Source: Lachnospiraceae bacterium
GTDB lineage: Bacteria; Bacillota; Clostridia; Lachnospirales; Lachnospiraceae
Reading direction: 5' to 3'
Assembly: GCA_017518735.1 (NCBI GenBank)
Contig: JAFWTY010000001.1
Coordinates: 1-64,000 of the forward strand
DNA: 64,000 bases
Shown here: positions 1 to 6,122 of the stretch, one piece after another
Layout: each line of letters opens with the position of its first letter
Numbering within the stretch: the first letter of the stretch is position 1
Made by a program: the position numbers and the translations under genes
Notes under the pieces: generated by a model
What the model was told of the DNA's origin: nothing
What the model saw: only the letters and a program-made list of their open reading frames with translations
Databases searched by the model: none

Positions 1-1
1 A

Positions 2-409
2 AAGAATGCTTGGTCCGGATATGCCTTTGAACAGGTATGCTTAAATCATATTCCGCAAATTAAAGCCAAACTTGGCATATCTGGAATATTAAGTAACTCA
101 TATGCATGGAGTAAAAAGGCATTTATAGATTCCGATGGAAATGAATGGGAAGGCGGACAGATAGATCTGATAATCGATCGGAATGATGACATAATGAACC
201 TTTGCGAGATGAATTATTCGTCAAATGAATTATTCAGTATAAGTCCTAAATATGCAAAGAATGTCAGGGACAGAATGGCAATGTTCAAAGCATCGGAAAA
301 AACAAGGAAAGATTTAAGATGCACATTTGTCACCGTATATGGCGTGAAGAAGAATCCTAACAGCGATATAGTTGTGGACCAAGTGATATTGGACGATCTT
401 TTTACTTAA
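2..409 (+). CDS. C-terminal part of an AAA-family ATPase with a nuclease-like tail (5' end outside window)
   Basis: The reading frame is open from base 2 and ends at the TAA before 410; the start lies upstream of the window. The visible 135 residues match the C-terminal region of the widespread 'ATP-binding protein' family (archaeal-type ATPase plus a PD-(D/E)XK nuclease-like domain). Landmarks are a WSGYAFEQVC segment, the QIDLIIDR strand and the NLCEMNYS strand, ending in DDLF. The P-loop part is not visible. In relatives as I remember them the second strand reads CEMKYS, giving the E-x-K of the nuclease motif; here the Lys is Asn. The role of this family is unclear; a toxin-like or mobile-element-linked role is often suspected. 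The hairpin at 414-454 follows it directly. Confidence 0.75.
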   Translation, partial: KNAWSGYAFEQVCLNHIPQIKAKLGISGILSNSYAWSKKAFIDSDGNEWEGGQIDLIIDRNDDIMNLCEMNYSSNELFSISPKYAKNVRDRMAMFKASEKTRKDLRCTFVTVYGVKKNPNSDIVVDQVILDDLFT

Positions 410-413
410 CATA

Positions 414-454
414 TTTGCTCCTTAACTGTAAAAAAATGACAATTAAGGAGCAAA
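414..454. repeat. 12-bp perfect inverted repeat (hairpin)
   Basis: TTTGCTCCTTAA at 414-425 is repeated in inverted form at 443-454 around a 17-base A-rich loop. It sits 4 bases after the stop of the ATPase gene. There is no T-run after the second arm, so it is only a weak terminator candidate; it may instead be a processing hairpin or an element boundary. Confidence 0.6.
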
Positions 455-477
455 AATAAAAGCAAATATCCATCGAA

Positions 478-491
478 GTCATTATAATGAC
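478..491 (+). promoter_or_regulatory. Perfect 14-bp palindrome containing a TATAAT box
   Basis: GTCATTATAATGAC reads the same on both strands, and TATAAT at 483-488 lies inside it, about 28 bases before the GTG start at 516. This is the layout expected for a dimeric regulator that covers the -10 box. No convincing -35 is visible, and the regulator is unknown. Confidence 0.4.
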
Positions 492-515
492 CTCAAAAAA
501 CGGAGGTACATTACA

Positions 516-743
516 GTGAATCAGGAAACAGCAAAATACATTATGCAAAGGATGTCGAAATATCTGGATAACAGCCAGATGATCAAGCTGAAGGATACTT
601 TGGATGATGTGGAGAAAAAAGAGTTCTTAAGGGAACTGGTAGAGGCTATGTATGAAGAACTACCGACTCCGGAAAAGAAATTCTTTTTACTTCTCCGAAG
701 GAACATAGCAAAGGAGTTGGCTATGCTGCATGGTGTGAGGTAG
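516..743 (+). pseudogene. Probable N-terminal remnant of a tyrosine recombinase/integrase
   Basis: A GTG start at 516 has a good ribosome binding site (GGAGG at 502-506). The first 35 or so residues (MNQETAKYIMQRMSKYLDNSQ and on) resemble the N-terminal arm of phage-type integrases common in Lachnospiraceae, which start with a helix ending in a 'LDNxQ' turn. After about residue 45 the frame runs into DNA that belongs to a GNAT gene in another frame (see 671-949), so the 75-residue product is a chimera formed by a deletion. No catalytic R-H-R-Y residues remain. The integrase assignment rests on remembered family resemblance only; it could be another helical N-terminus. Confidence 0.4.
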
Positions 744-949
744 AGAAGCTTCATCCGGAGGTGAAGGTGTGGGAGACGGTTACACCTTACTTTGAACAAC
801 GTAATATCCATTTCTATGTGAATCGGTGTGGATTTCATATCGTCTAGTTCTATAATAGTCATCATCCGGATCCGAACGATCCAGATTTAGCAGGGCAGTT
901 AGATGAGCAGTTCCCGGATGGGATGTTTAGATTTGAAAAGAGACTTTAA
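671..949 (+). pseudogene. Broken C-terminal half of a GNAT acetyltransferase
   Basis: In the frame starting at 671 the DNA encodes a GNAT core: EILFTSPKEHSKGVGYAAW carries the acetyl-CoA loop, and FEQRNIHFYVNRCGFHIV is the usual 'xxFYxxxGF' strand and helix. A TAG stop at 845-847 interrupts the frame right after HIV, and the expected tail (FYNSHHPDPNDPD) continues beyond it to TAA at 947-949. The N-terminal half is missing; the fragment joins the integrase-like remnant at 516 through what looks like a deletion point near 655-671. It is not expected to make a working enzyme unless the stop is suppressed. Confidence 0.8.
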
Positions 950-950
950 C

Positions 951-990
951 TTCCAGTTTTATGGACGATGACAAATTCCAGTTCGGGAGG
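951..990 (+). repeat. Boundary element, copy 1 (long form)
   Basis: A 40-base segment beginning TTCCAGTTTTATGGACGATG and ending with GACAAATTCCAGTTCGGGAGG just before an ATG. It matches 2759-2797 over nearly its whole length, with about seven substitutions and one indel. The core CAAATTCCAGTT also recurs at 2070 and 3368. The final GGGAGG doubles as a ribosome binding site for the next frame. Confidence 0.75.
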
Positions 991-998
991 CCATTCAA

Positions 999-1204
999 AT
1001 GACCGAAGCAGAACTCTATAAAGAGCTTGGCATATTGACAAGGTACGGATGGAAGCGCCGGAGATCTTCCGGGGGCTCGGCAAGCGCAGGCCGGAATTCG
1101 TCAGGCCGTATGTGGAGCAGCTGCGGCGATGATCGGATACCGACGATAACCGCATTGTAAGGATCCATTGCCTTGGCGCGATCAAGGCGATGGGATTGAA
1201 TTAG
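999..1204 (+). pseudogene. Broken HEAT-repeat protein gene
   Basis: The frame opens with ATG at 999 (MTEAELYKELGILT), shifts near 1041, and continues in the +2 frame as VRMEAPEIFRGLGKRRPEFVRPYVEQLRR. It meets a TGA and then goes on as DDNRIVRIHCLGAIKAMGLN to a TAG at 1202-1204. The pattern of paired helices with 'RIHCLGAIKA' is typical of small HEAT-repeat/PBS-lyase-like proteins. One frameshift, one stop and a shortened body mark it as a decayed gene. It starts just after boundary element copy 1. Confidence 0.65.
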
Positions 1205-1233
1205 AATAAACGAAAGATGTGGAGGTATTCAAA

Positions 1234-2067
1234 ATGAAAAAAGATGTAATGATTGTAACAGGCGCAGGGCAGATCAGCATGGCAATCGCCAGACGCTGCG
1301 GGTTTGGAAAGAAAATCGTTCTCGGCGACAAGAACATGAAGAATTGCGAAACTATCGCAAAAATTATGACAGATGCCGGGTTTGACGTTGAACCTTTTGA
1401 GATGGATCTGTCTTCAAGAGAGTCCATCAAGGCAATGATCGTTAAAGCACAGGAATTCGGTGAGATTAAGTATCTTGTCAACGGTGCGGGAGTATCTCCA
1501 TCGCAGGCTCCGATTGAGGCTATACTCAAGGTGGACCTTTATGGTACTGCTGTGCTTTTAGAAGAGGTTGGAAAGGTCATAGCAAAGGGCGGTGCGGGAG
1601 TTACTATTTCCAGCCAGTCCGGATGGCGTATGCCTCAGCTCACGCCTGAGCAGGACAGGCAGCTCGCAACTACACCAACGGAAGAATTGCTCAGTCTTGA
1701 TATCCTGAAGCCAGAGAATATTAAGGATACGCTCCATGCTTACCAGATGGCAAAGCGCTGCAACGAGAAGCGTGTTATGTTTGAGTGCGTACGCTGGGGT
1801 GAACGCGGCGCAAGGCTGAACGACATTGCACCGGGCATCATCGTGACACCACTTGCAATCGATGAGTTTAACGGACCAAGAGGTGATTTCTACAAAAATA
1901 TGTTTGCTAAGTGCCCTGCAGGAAGACCCGGTACAGCTGATGAGATGGCAAATATTGCGGAGCTGCTTCTCAGTGATGCAGGAGCGTTTATAACCGGATC
2001 AACCTTCCTCGCTGATGGTGGAGCGACGGCAAGCTACTACTACGGGCCGCTCCAGCCGAAAGAATAA
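1234..2067 (+). CDS. SDR-family NAD(P)-dependent oxidoreductase
   Basis: A 277-residue short-chain dehydrogenase/reductase. The Rossmann glycine motif TGAGQ is at residues 9-13 (the usual third Gly, of TGxxxGxG, is replaced), NGAG at 83-86, a Ser-rich active-site strand ISSQSG at 115-120, and the catalytic Tyr160-x3-Lys164 (AYQMAK). The C-terminus has the usual ITGSTFLADGG segment. ATG 1234 is preferred over the upstream GTG 1219 because GGAGG at 1221-1225 is 8 bases before it. The substrate cannot be told from the sequence. It lies in the accessory region between a broken HEAT gene and a DUF1349 gene and appears intact. Confidence 0.88.
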   Translation: MKKDVMIVTGAGQISMAIARRCGFGKKIVLGDKNMKNCETIAKIMTDAGFDVEPFEMDLSSRESIKAMIVKAQEFGEIKYLVNGAGVSPSQAPIEAILKVDLYGTAVLLEEVGKVIAKGGAGVTISSQSGWRMPQLTPEQDRQLATTPTEELLSLDILKPENIKDTLHAYQMAKRCNEKRVMFECVRWGERGARLNDIAPGIIVTPLAIDEFNGPRGDFYKNMFAKCPAGRPGTADEMANIAELLLSDAGAFITGSTFLADGGATASYYYGPLQPKE

Positions 2068-2069
2068 AC

Positions 2070-2084
2070 CAAATTCCAGTTTGT
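2070..2084 (+). repeat. Boundary element, copy 2 (short form)
   Basis: CAAATTCCAGTTTGT, three bases after the SDR stop codon, is identical to 3368-3382 and shares its core with the longer copies at 951 and 2759. Confidence 0.65.
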
Positions 2085-2110
2085 ATTTGAAAGGACAGAA
2101 GGAGAAAGTG

Positions 2111-2713
2111 ATGAAGATTGACGCAAGTTCAATGGAATGGATTAGAAAACCGAAATCATGTCGGGTCACAAAGGATAAGATTGAAATCATGACCGAACCT
2201 CATACTGATCTATGGCAGAGGACCTATTATCACTTCAGAAATGACAATGCCCCTGTCTTGCAAATGAAAACAATAGACCAATTCTTCTCGTTTGTGGTAC
2301 GGACAGAGTTTGATTCCAAGGTACGCTATGATCAGAGTGGGGTAATCATGTACTTGGATAGTGACAATTGGCTTAAGGCTGCAATGGAATATGAAAATGA
2401 AAAGATTCAGAGATTAGGAAGTGTTGTCACAAATAATGGCTACTCTGATTGGGCATCTACAGATGTTGACGCCGCAATAAAGTCTGTATGGTTTCGTCTA
2501 AGTCGCAGGGAAGATGATTTCTGTGTAGAAAATTCTTTTGATGGAATAGATTTTAAACAGATGAGGATATGTCATATGTTCAATGCTCCAAAGGAAATTC
2601 GTTTCGGCATCTATGCATGCAGCGCCGAGGAGTCATCTTTTTTGGCCGCTTTTACAGATATGGAAATCACTGAATGCGCATGGAAGGCGCATGATGGTCA
2701 GCAACCAGATTAG
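2111..2713 (+). CDS. DUF1349 domain-containing protein
   Basis: A 200-residue protein that looks like a DUF1349 (concanavalin A-like beta-sandwich) member, a family often annotated as 'regulation of enolase protein 1'. Visible signs are the start WIRKPKSCRV, the TDLWQRTYYHF strand, the DNWLKAAMEYE strand and the final FGIYACSAEESSFLAAFTD strands, which match the usual order. No signal peptide or membrane segment is visible, so it is probably cytoplasmic. ATG 2111 is chosen because AAGGAG at 2099-2104 is 6 bases upstream; an in-frame start at 2015 would lie inside the SDR gene. It follows the SDR by 43 bases, with boundary element copy 2 between them. The biochemical role is unknown. Confidence 0.8.
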   Translation: MKIDASSMEWIRKPKSCRVTKDKIEIMTEPHTDLWQRTYYHFRNDNAPVLQMKTIDQFFSFVVRTEFDSKVRYDQSGVIMYLDSDNWLKAAMEYENEKIQRLGSVVTNNGYSDWASTDVDAAIKSVWFRLSRREDDFCVENSFDGIDFKQMRICHMFNAPKEIRFGIYACSAEESSFLAAFTDMEITECAWKAHDGQQPD

Positions 2714-2758
2714 AAGTATTACAATATGGTGTATCTTCCCGTTGAGGGATTGATTATC

Positions 2759-2797
2759 TTCAGTTTTATAGATGATGACAAATCGCAGTTTGAGAGG
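2759..2797 (+). repeat. Boundary element, copy 3 (long form)
   Basis: TTCAGTTTTATAGATGATGA and the following GACAAATCGCAGTTTGAGAGG match copy 1 at 951-990. As in copy 1, the end of the element supplies the ribosome binding site of the next gene. If read as protein, both copies encode S-F-(M/I)-D-D-D-K-x-Q-F-x-R, so the element may be a captured coding tail. Confidence 0.75.
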
Positions 2798-2805
2798 TGA
2801 ACACT

Positions 2806-3015
2806 ATGGTGACGGAGTGGATCAACGGATTTACAATCAAGGTTGTTGCTGAAAACGGAGAAATCGTGATATCTGCAAATAGAGAAGGTTTGCTCTCACT
2901 GGCTAAGCACCTGATGGTACTTGCAGATGGAGAGCCAGGGGAGCATATCCACTATGATGAGCACAACGCTTTTGAAGAAGGATCTGCAGAACTGATTATT
3001 GAAAGAGTTCGGTAA
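2806..3015 (+). CDS. Imm32-type immunity protein
   Basis: A 69-residue protein that matches the Imm32 family of immunity proteins, which neutralise polymorphic toxins of neighbouring cells. Family signs are the ISANREGLLSLAKHL helix, the HIHYDEHNAFEEGS turn and the terminal ELIIERV strand. ATG 2806 is preferred over GTG 2797 because GAGAGG at 2792-2797 then lies at normal spacing. No toxin gene lies next to it, so it is an orphan immunity gene in this window. It has its own leader made by boundary element copy 3 and is followed 23 bases later by another small gene. Confidence 0.82.
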   Translation: MVTEWINGFTIKVVAENGEIVISANREGLLSLAKHLMVLADGEPGEHIHYDEHNAFEEGSAELIIERVR

Positions 3016-3038
3016 ATTCGGATTTGTGGAGGAATCAC

Positions 3039-3344
3039 ATGAATTTGAAAAATGATTTTAACGGTATATGGCAAAAAAACTCGAAATATTCCAGAACTGT
3101 TTGCTCAGGGATGCGACCTACTTTTGAGATTACAGAGAACTGTAGGACTTCGGGAAAGATAGAATGCAATGATCCATTGAATGACGGAGATTTGATTTCA
3201 ATACAACTTGTTAGTCCAGAGTACTATCCTAATTCATTATGGACTGGTAAAAGAATAGAAGCTTTTGATGGTTCAAAAAAAATGGGAACAATAACAGTAA
3301 AAGAAATCTTTGATCCACTATTGGATGATAGTGATAGAAAATAG
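3039..3344 (+). CDS. Small EF-Tu-domain-like protein, possible immunity protein
   Basis: A 101-residue protein with no signal peptide. The order SGMRPTFEI ... GKIE ... VSPEYYPNSLWTGKRIEAFDGS ... GTITVKEI resembles the third beta-barrel domain of elongation factor Tu (GYRPQF ... V ... P.. L..G..F....G), without any GTPase domain. Stand-alone proteins of this kind occur in Firmicutes in accessory regions and are unassigned. The start at ATG 3039 follows GGAGG at 3028-3032. Its position directly after an Imm32 gene makes a protective (immunity) role plausible, for example as a decoy of an EF-Tu-binding toxin, but that is inference only. Confidence 0.6.
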   Translation: MNLKNDFNGIWQKNSKYSRTVCSGMRPTFEITENCRTSGKIECNDPLNDGDLISIQLVSPEYYPNSLWTGKRIEAFDGSKKMGTITVKEIFDPLLDDSDRK

Positions 3345-3365
3345 CTTAGCAAAAAACTTTTTACA

Positions 3366-3382
3366 GACAAATTCCAGTTTGT
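3366..3382 (+). repeat. Boundary element, copy 4 (short form)
   Basis: GACAAATTCCAGTTTGT lies 22 bases after the stop of the EF-Tu-like gene; bases 3368-3382 are identical to 2070-2084, and the first half matches the long copies. Confidence 0.65.
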
Positions 3383-3445
3383 CGAGCTGATTCCGTAGCA
3401 AGTTAAATTGGAATATAACTCGCCATGCCGACCAACTTCAATTCG

Positions 3446-3464
3446 CAGAATGCTTCGCATTCTG
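3446..3464. repeat. Palindromic hairpin CAGAATGC-TTC-GCATTCTG
   Basis: A perfect 8-bp stem with a 3-base loop, followed by an A-rich rather than T-rich stretch. It is not a normal terminator. It looks like a dispersed intergenic palindrome of the REP type; only one copy was noticed in this window. Confidence 0.5.
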
Positions 3465-3496
3465 ATAAAGAAAAAACCAAATTGTGAGAGGACTAA

Positions 3497-4753
3497 GTGA
3501 AGGACAGCGATTTCAAAAGATTTGATATGAAGGCTCCGCCGGTGCGTACGAAATGGTATTTAAGACCTGTTACGTACATGCTGAGTGCGCCTGATGTAGC
3601 AAAGCACAAATGTAAAATAACAAAGATTAATACGGAAGGTCTTAAGCCCCCGTTTGTTATGCTTTGCAATCATAATGCTTTTATGGATTTTAAAGTGGCT
3701 ACAAAGGCAATATATCCGTGGAGAGCAAATTATGTTGTGGCTATAGACGGTTTTATCGGAAGAGAAAAACTTCTTCGTGATGTCGGCTGCATATGTAAAC
3801 GAAAATTCACGAATGATACTACTCTTATCAAACAATTAATTCAGACTATAAAAAACGGAGATGTTGCAATTATTTATCCCGAAGCAAGATATTCTCTTTG
3901 CGGAACTACGGCAGTGCTTCCCGAGTCTCTCGGAAAACTATGCAAACTTTTAAAAGTCCCGGTTGTTACATTAATCTGCCACGGACATCATGTTAATTCT
4001 CCTTTCTGGAATCTTCGTGATCGGGGTGTAAAACCTACAGAAGCGGAATTTACACAGCTTTTTGATGCTGAGACCATTAATCATTCTTCTGTTGAAGATA
4101 TCAATAAAAAGATATCGGAAGCTTTTCGATACGACGATTTTGCATGGCAAAAGGAACGCGGTATAAAGATTACATATGAAGGACGCGCCGAAGGATTGCA
4201 TAAAGTTTTATATCAGTGTGCTTCATGTAAGAAAGAATTTAAAATGAGTTCCGAAGGAACAATTCTTAAATGTAATGCTTGCGGTAAAGAATGGAACATG
4301 ACTGAACTGGGTGAGCTGGAAGCAGTATCCGGAGAAACCGAGTTTTCACATATTCCCGACTGGTATGAATGGGAAAGGGCGAATGTAAGAAAAGAAGTAG
4401 AAGAAGGAACCTATTCAACAGGGGAATTGCCTGTAAGAGCAGATTCTCTTCCAAATGCAAAGAAATTCATCCCCATCGGTGAAGGAACCATGATTCACGA
4501 TATGAACGGATTTAGCGTTAAGGTAAAAGATTCGGACGGCGATGTTCATGAGATGGTTAATAATGTTCCGTCACTGTATTCCTGTCATATCGAGTACGAA
4601 TACCTTGGAAAATACGGCGATTGTGTGGATTTAAATACACTTAAGGATACCTGGTATATTTATCCGGATCCGAATAAATGCGAATTTGCAGTCACCAAAA
4701 TGGCGCTTGCCACTGAAGAACTTTATTTTAATTATTGGAGAAAAGAAAAGTAA
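3497..4753 (+). CDS. PlsC-type acyltransferase with C-terminal zinc ribbon (paralogue 1)
   Basis: A 418-residue member of the 1-acyl-glycerol-3-phosphate acyltransferase superfamily, which transfers acyl groups to lysophosphatidic acid or similar acceptors at the membrane. The HX4D motif is NHNAFMD (His59, Asp64) and the glycerol-phosphate-binding motif is PEARYS (128-133). A four-Cys zinc ribbon follows (Cys241, Cys244, Cys259, Cys262) and then a C-terminal domain of about 150 residues I do not recognise. GTG 3497 has an AGAGGA site 5-6 bases upstream. The same order (acyltransferase, CxxC-CxxC, extra domain) is found in the gene at 14361, so the two are paralogues. Typical PlsC is about 240 residues, so the zinc-ribbon tail is an addition. 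Confidence 0.8.
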   Translation: MKDSDFKRFDMKAPPVRTKWYLRPVTYMLSAPDVAKHKCKITKINTEGLKPPFVMLCNHNAFMDFKVATKAIYPWRANYVVAIDGFIGREKLLRDVGCICKRKFTNDTTLIKQLIQTIKNGDVAIIYPEARYSLCGTTAVLPESLGKLCKLLKVPVVTLICHGHHVNSPFWNLRDRGVKPTEAEFTQLFDAETINHSSVEDINKKISEAFRYDDFAWQKERGIKITYEGRAEGLHKVLYQCASCKKEFKMSSEGTILKCNACGKEWNMTELGELEAVSGETEFSHIPDWYEWERANVRKEVEEGTYSTGELPVRADSLPNAKKFIPIGEGTMIHDMNGFSVKVKDSDGDVHEMVNNVPSLYSCHIEYEYLGKYGDCVDLNTLKDTWYIYPDPNKCEFAVTKMALATEELYFNYWRKEK

Positions 4754-5055
4754 GTTAAACTTCCTCGTCATCGAAGCACAGTACCCGGCTACTATCTGAA
4801 ACTCCGATTAATACAATGAATAATGATAAAAGTTTTCTGATATTTATATAGAATTGCCGTTATCAATTGAACAGTTTATTGATTTGGCGATAAATAACAA
4901 AGATGATTACCCTTTTGATGGGTATGAAGCTGAAAATTATTTATGTAAAAAGGTAACTTTGAAATGTTAACTTTGAATATAATGTAGGAAGGGTCGGAAG
5001 AGAATTCAGAAATGGATTTGCTGCCGATCTTTTTTAAAAAATTATATTTTTGGGC
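4754..5055 (+). other. Intergenic stretch with a startless reading-frame remnant
   Basis: Between the acyltransferase and the MerR promoter. A frame without start at 4830-4970 encodes 46 residues (IELPLSIEQFIDLAINNKDD and on, ending CKKVTLKC) with ordinary amino-acid composition, so it is probably the tail of a lost gene. I do not recognise its family. The rest is AT-rich with no clear terminator. Confidence 0.4.
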
Positions 5056-5086
5056 TTGACTATGACGTAACGTAATAGTTTATGAT
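5056..5086 (+). promoter_or_regulatory. MerR-type promoter with 19-bp spacer and operator
   Basis: TTGACT (5056-5061) and TATGAT (5081-5086) are separated by 19 bases, the long spacer typical of promoters activated by MerR-family proteins. The spacer contains ATGACGTAACGTAATAG, whose ACGT-AACGT core is like operators of TipA/Mta-type regulators. The MerR gene starts 28 bases after the -10, which points to autoregulation. Confidence 0.75.
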
Positions 5087-5114
5087 GTAATTACACGTGA
5101 AGGGGATGATTGCT

Positions 5115-5843
5115 TTGAAGACAGTAAATGAAGTAAGTAAACTGACAGGAGTGAGTATACGCACACTGCAGTATTACGACAAAATAGGACTTCTGCGACC
5201 GACAGAGTATACGGAGTCCGGTTACAGGCTATATGACGATGCAGCGCTGGAAAGATTGCAACAGATTTTACTGTTTCGTGAGCTTGAGTTTCCGCTTAAG
5301 GATATTAAGGATATCGTAACCAGATCTGATTTTGACAAGAAAAAAGCACTTGATCAGCAGATGGAACTTCTTGAATTAAGGAAGGAACACATTGAGAATT
5401 TGATCAACATGTGCCGTAGCTTAAAACTGAGAGGAGTGAAGAAATTGGATTTTACAGCATTTGATACAAGCAAGATTGAGGAGTATTCCCGCAAGGCGAA
5501 GGAGCAATGGGGATCCACACCGGAGTATAAGGAATTTAAAGAAAAGAGTAAGAAACGGACGAAGGCTGATGAAAAGGAGATCATGAAAGATCTCATGAAG
5601 GTTTTCGAAGAGTTCGGTAGCATGAAAGAAAAAGATCCTGCTTCCGAAGATGTACAGGAACAGGTGAAGAAACTGCAGAGCTTTATCACGGATCATTTTT
5701 ATAATTGTACCGATGAGATTCTATTTGACCTTGGTAGGATGTATGCTGGTGGCGGTGAATTCACAGAGAACATTGACAAGATGGGTGGAGCCGGAACGGC
5801 CGAATTTACCTATCAGGCGATTAGGATCTATTGCAACCGATGA
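5115..5843 (+). CDS. MerR family regulator with TipAS effector domain
   Basis: A 242-residue transcriptional regulator. The N-terminal winged helix (VNEVSKLTGVSIRTLQYYDKIGLL) and the second wing (GYRLYDDAALERLQQI) are standard MerR; a coiled-coil dimer helix follows (about residues 75-115). The C-terminal half has the TipAS signature YSRKAKEQWG..PEYKEF and a final four-helix fold that binds hydrophobic or thiopeptide-like antibiotics in known members. TTG 5115 is chosen over GTG 5097 and ATG 5106: it starts right at the HTH and AAGGGG (5100-5105) is 9 bases upstream. It is transcribed alone and ends at the strong terminator at 5954. Confidence 0.88.
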   Translation: MKTVNEVSKLTGVSIRTLQYYDKIGLLRPTEYTESGYRLYDDAALERLQQILLFRELEFPLKDIKDIVTRSDFDKKKALDQQMELLELRKEHIENLINMCRSLKLRGVKKLDFTAFDTSKIEEYSRKAKEQWGSTPEYKEFKEKSKKRTKADEKEIMKDLMKVFEEFGSMKEKDPASEDVQEQVKKLQSFITDHFYNCTDEILFDLGRMYAGGGEFTENIDKMGGAGTAEFTYQAIRIYCNR

Positions 5844-5953
5844 GCCAAATTTTGAAAAAAGTAGGATTTCGGTAGAAAAGCGGTAGGTTTTGAGTATTCT
5901 TTTCTCAAAATAAGTGTGTTAAATTTTTTTTGATATAACTTACTAGCGCTTGT

Positions 5954-5986
5954 AAAGACCTCAGGAATGAATCCTGAGGTCTTTTT
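5954..5986 (+). terminator. Rho-independent terminator of the MerR gene
   Basis: A perfect 13-bp stem (AAAGACCTCAGGA with TCCTGAGGTCTTT), loop of 5 bases, followed by a short T-run. It is the strongest hairpin in the first 10 kb and could also stop - strand transcription. Confidence 0.9.
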
Positions 5987-6024
5987 GCGAGCAAGTGGAA
6001 GTTGTTATTTTGAAATGGATTATA

Positions 6025-6033
6025 TGATATAAT
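6025..6033 (+). promoter_or_regulatory. Extended -10 promoter of the GNAT gene
   Basis: TGATATAAT (TGN plus TATAAT) lies about 90 bases before the ATG at 6123. The -35 position reads TTATTT, so activity would depend on the extended -10. Confidence 0.5.
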
Positions 6034-6122
6034 TAACTACGTTAAATTGAAAATGAACTCGACTGTTATGTTGATTGTAGGGATATCGTAAGATATGAAG
6101 ATTAAGCAAGAGGAATTATCAT

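Noticed and set aside
414-454. Strong hairpin considered as the terminator of the ATPase gene
   Set aside because: Both arms are perfect but no T-run follows on either strand, so it is listed only as an inverted repeat.
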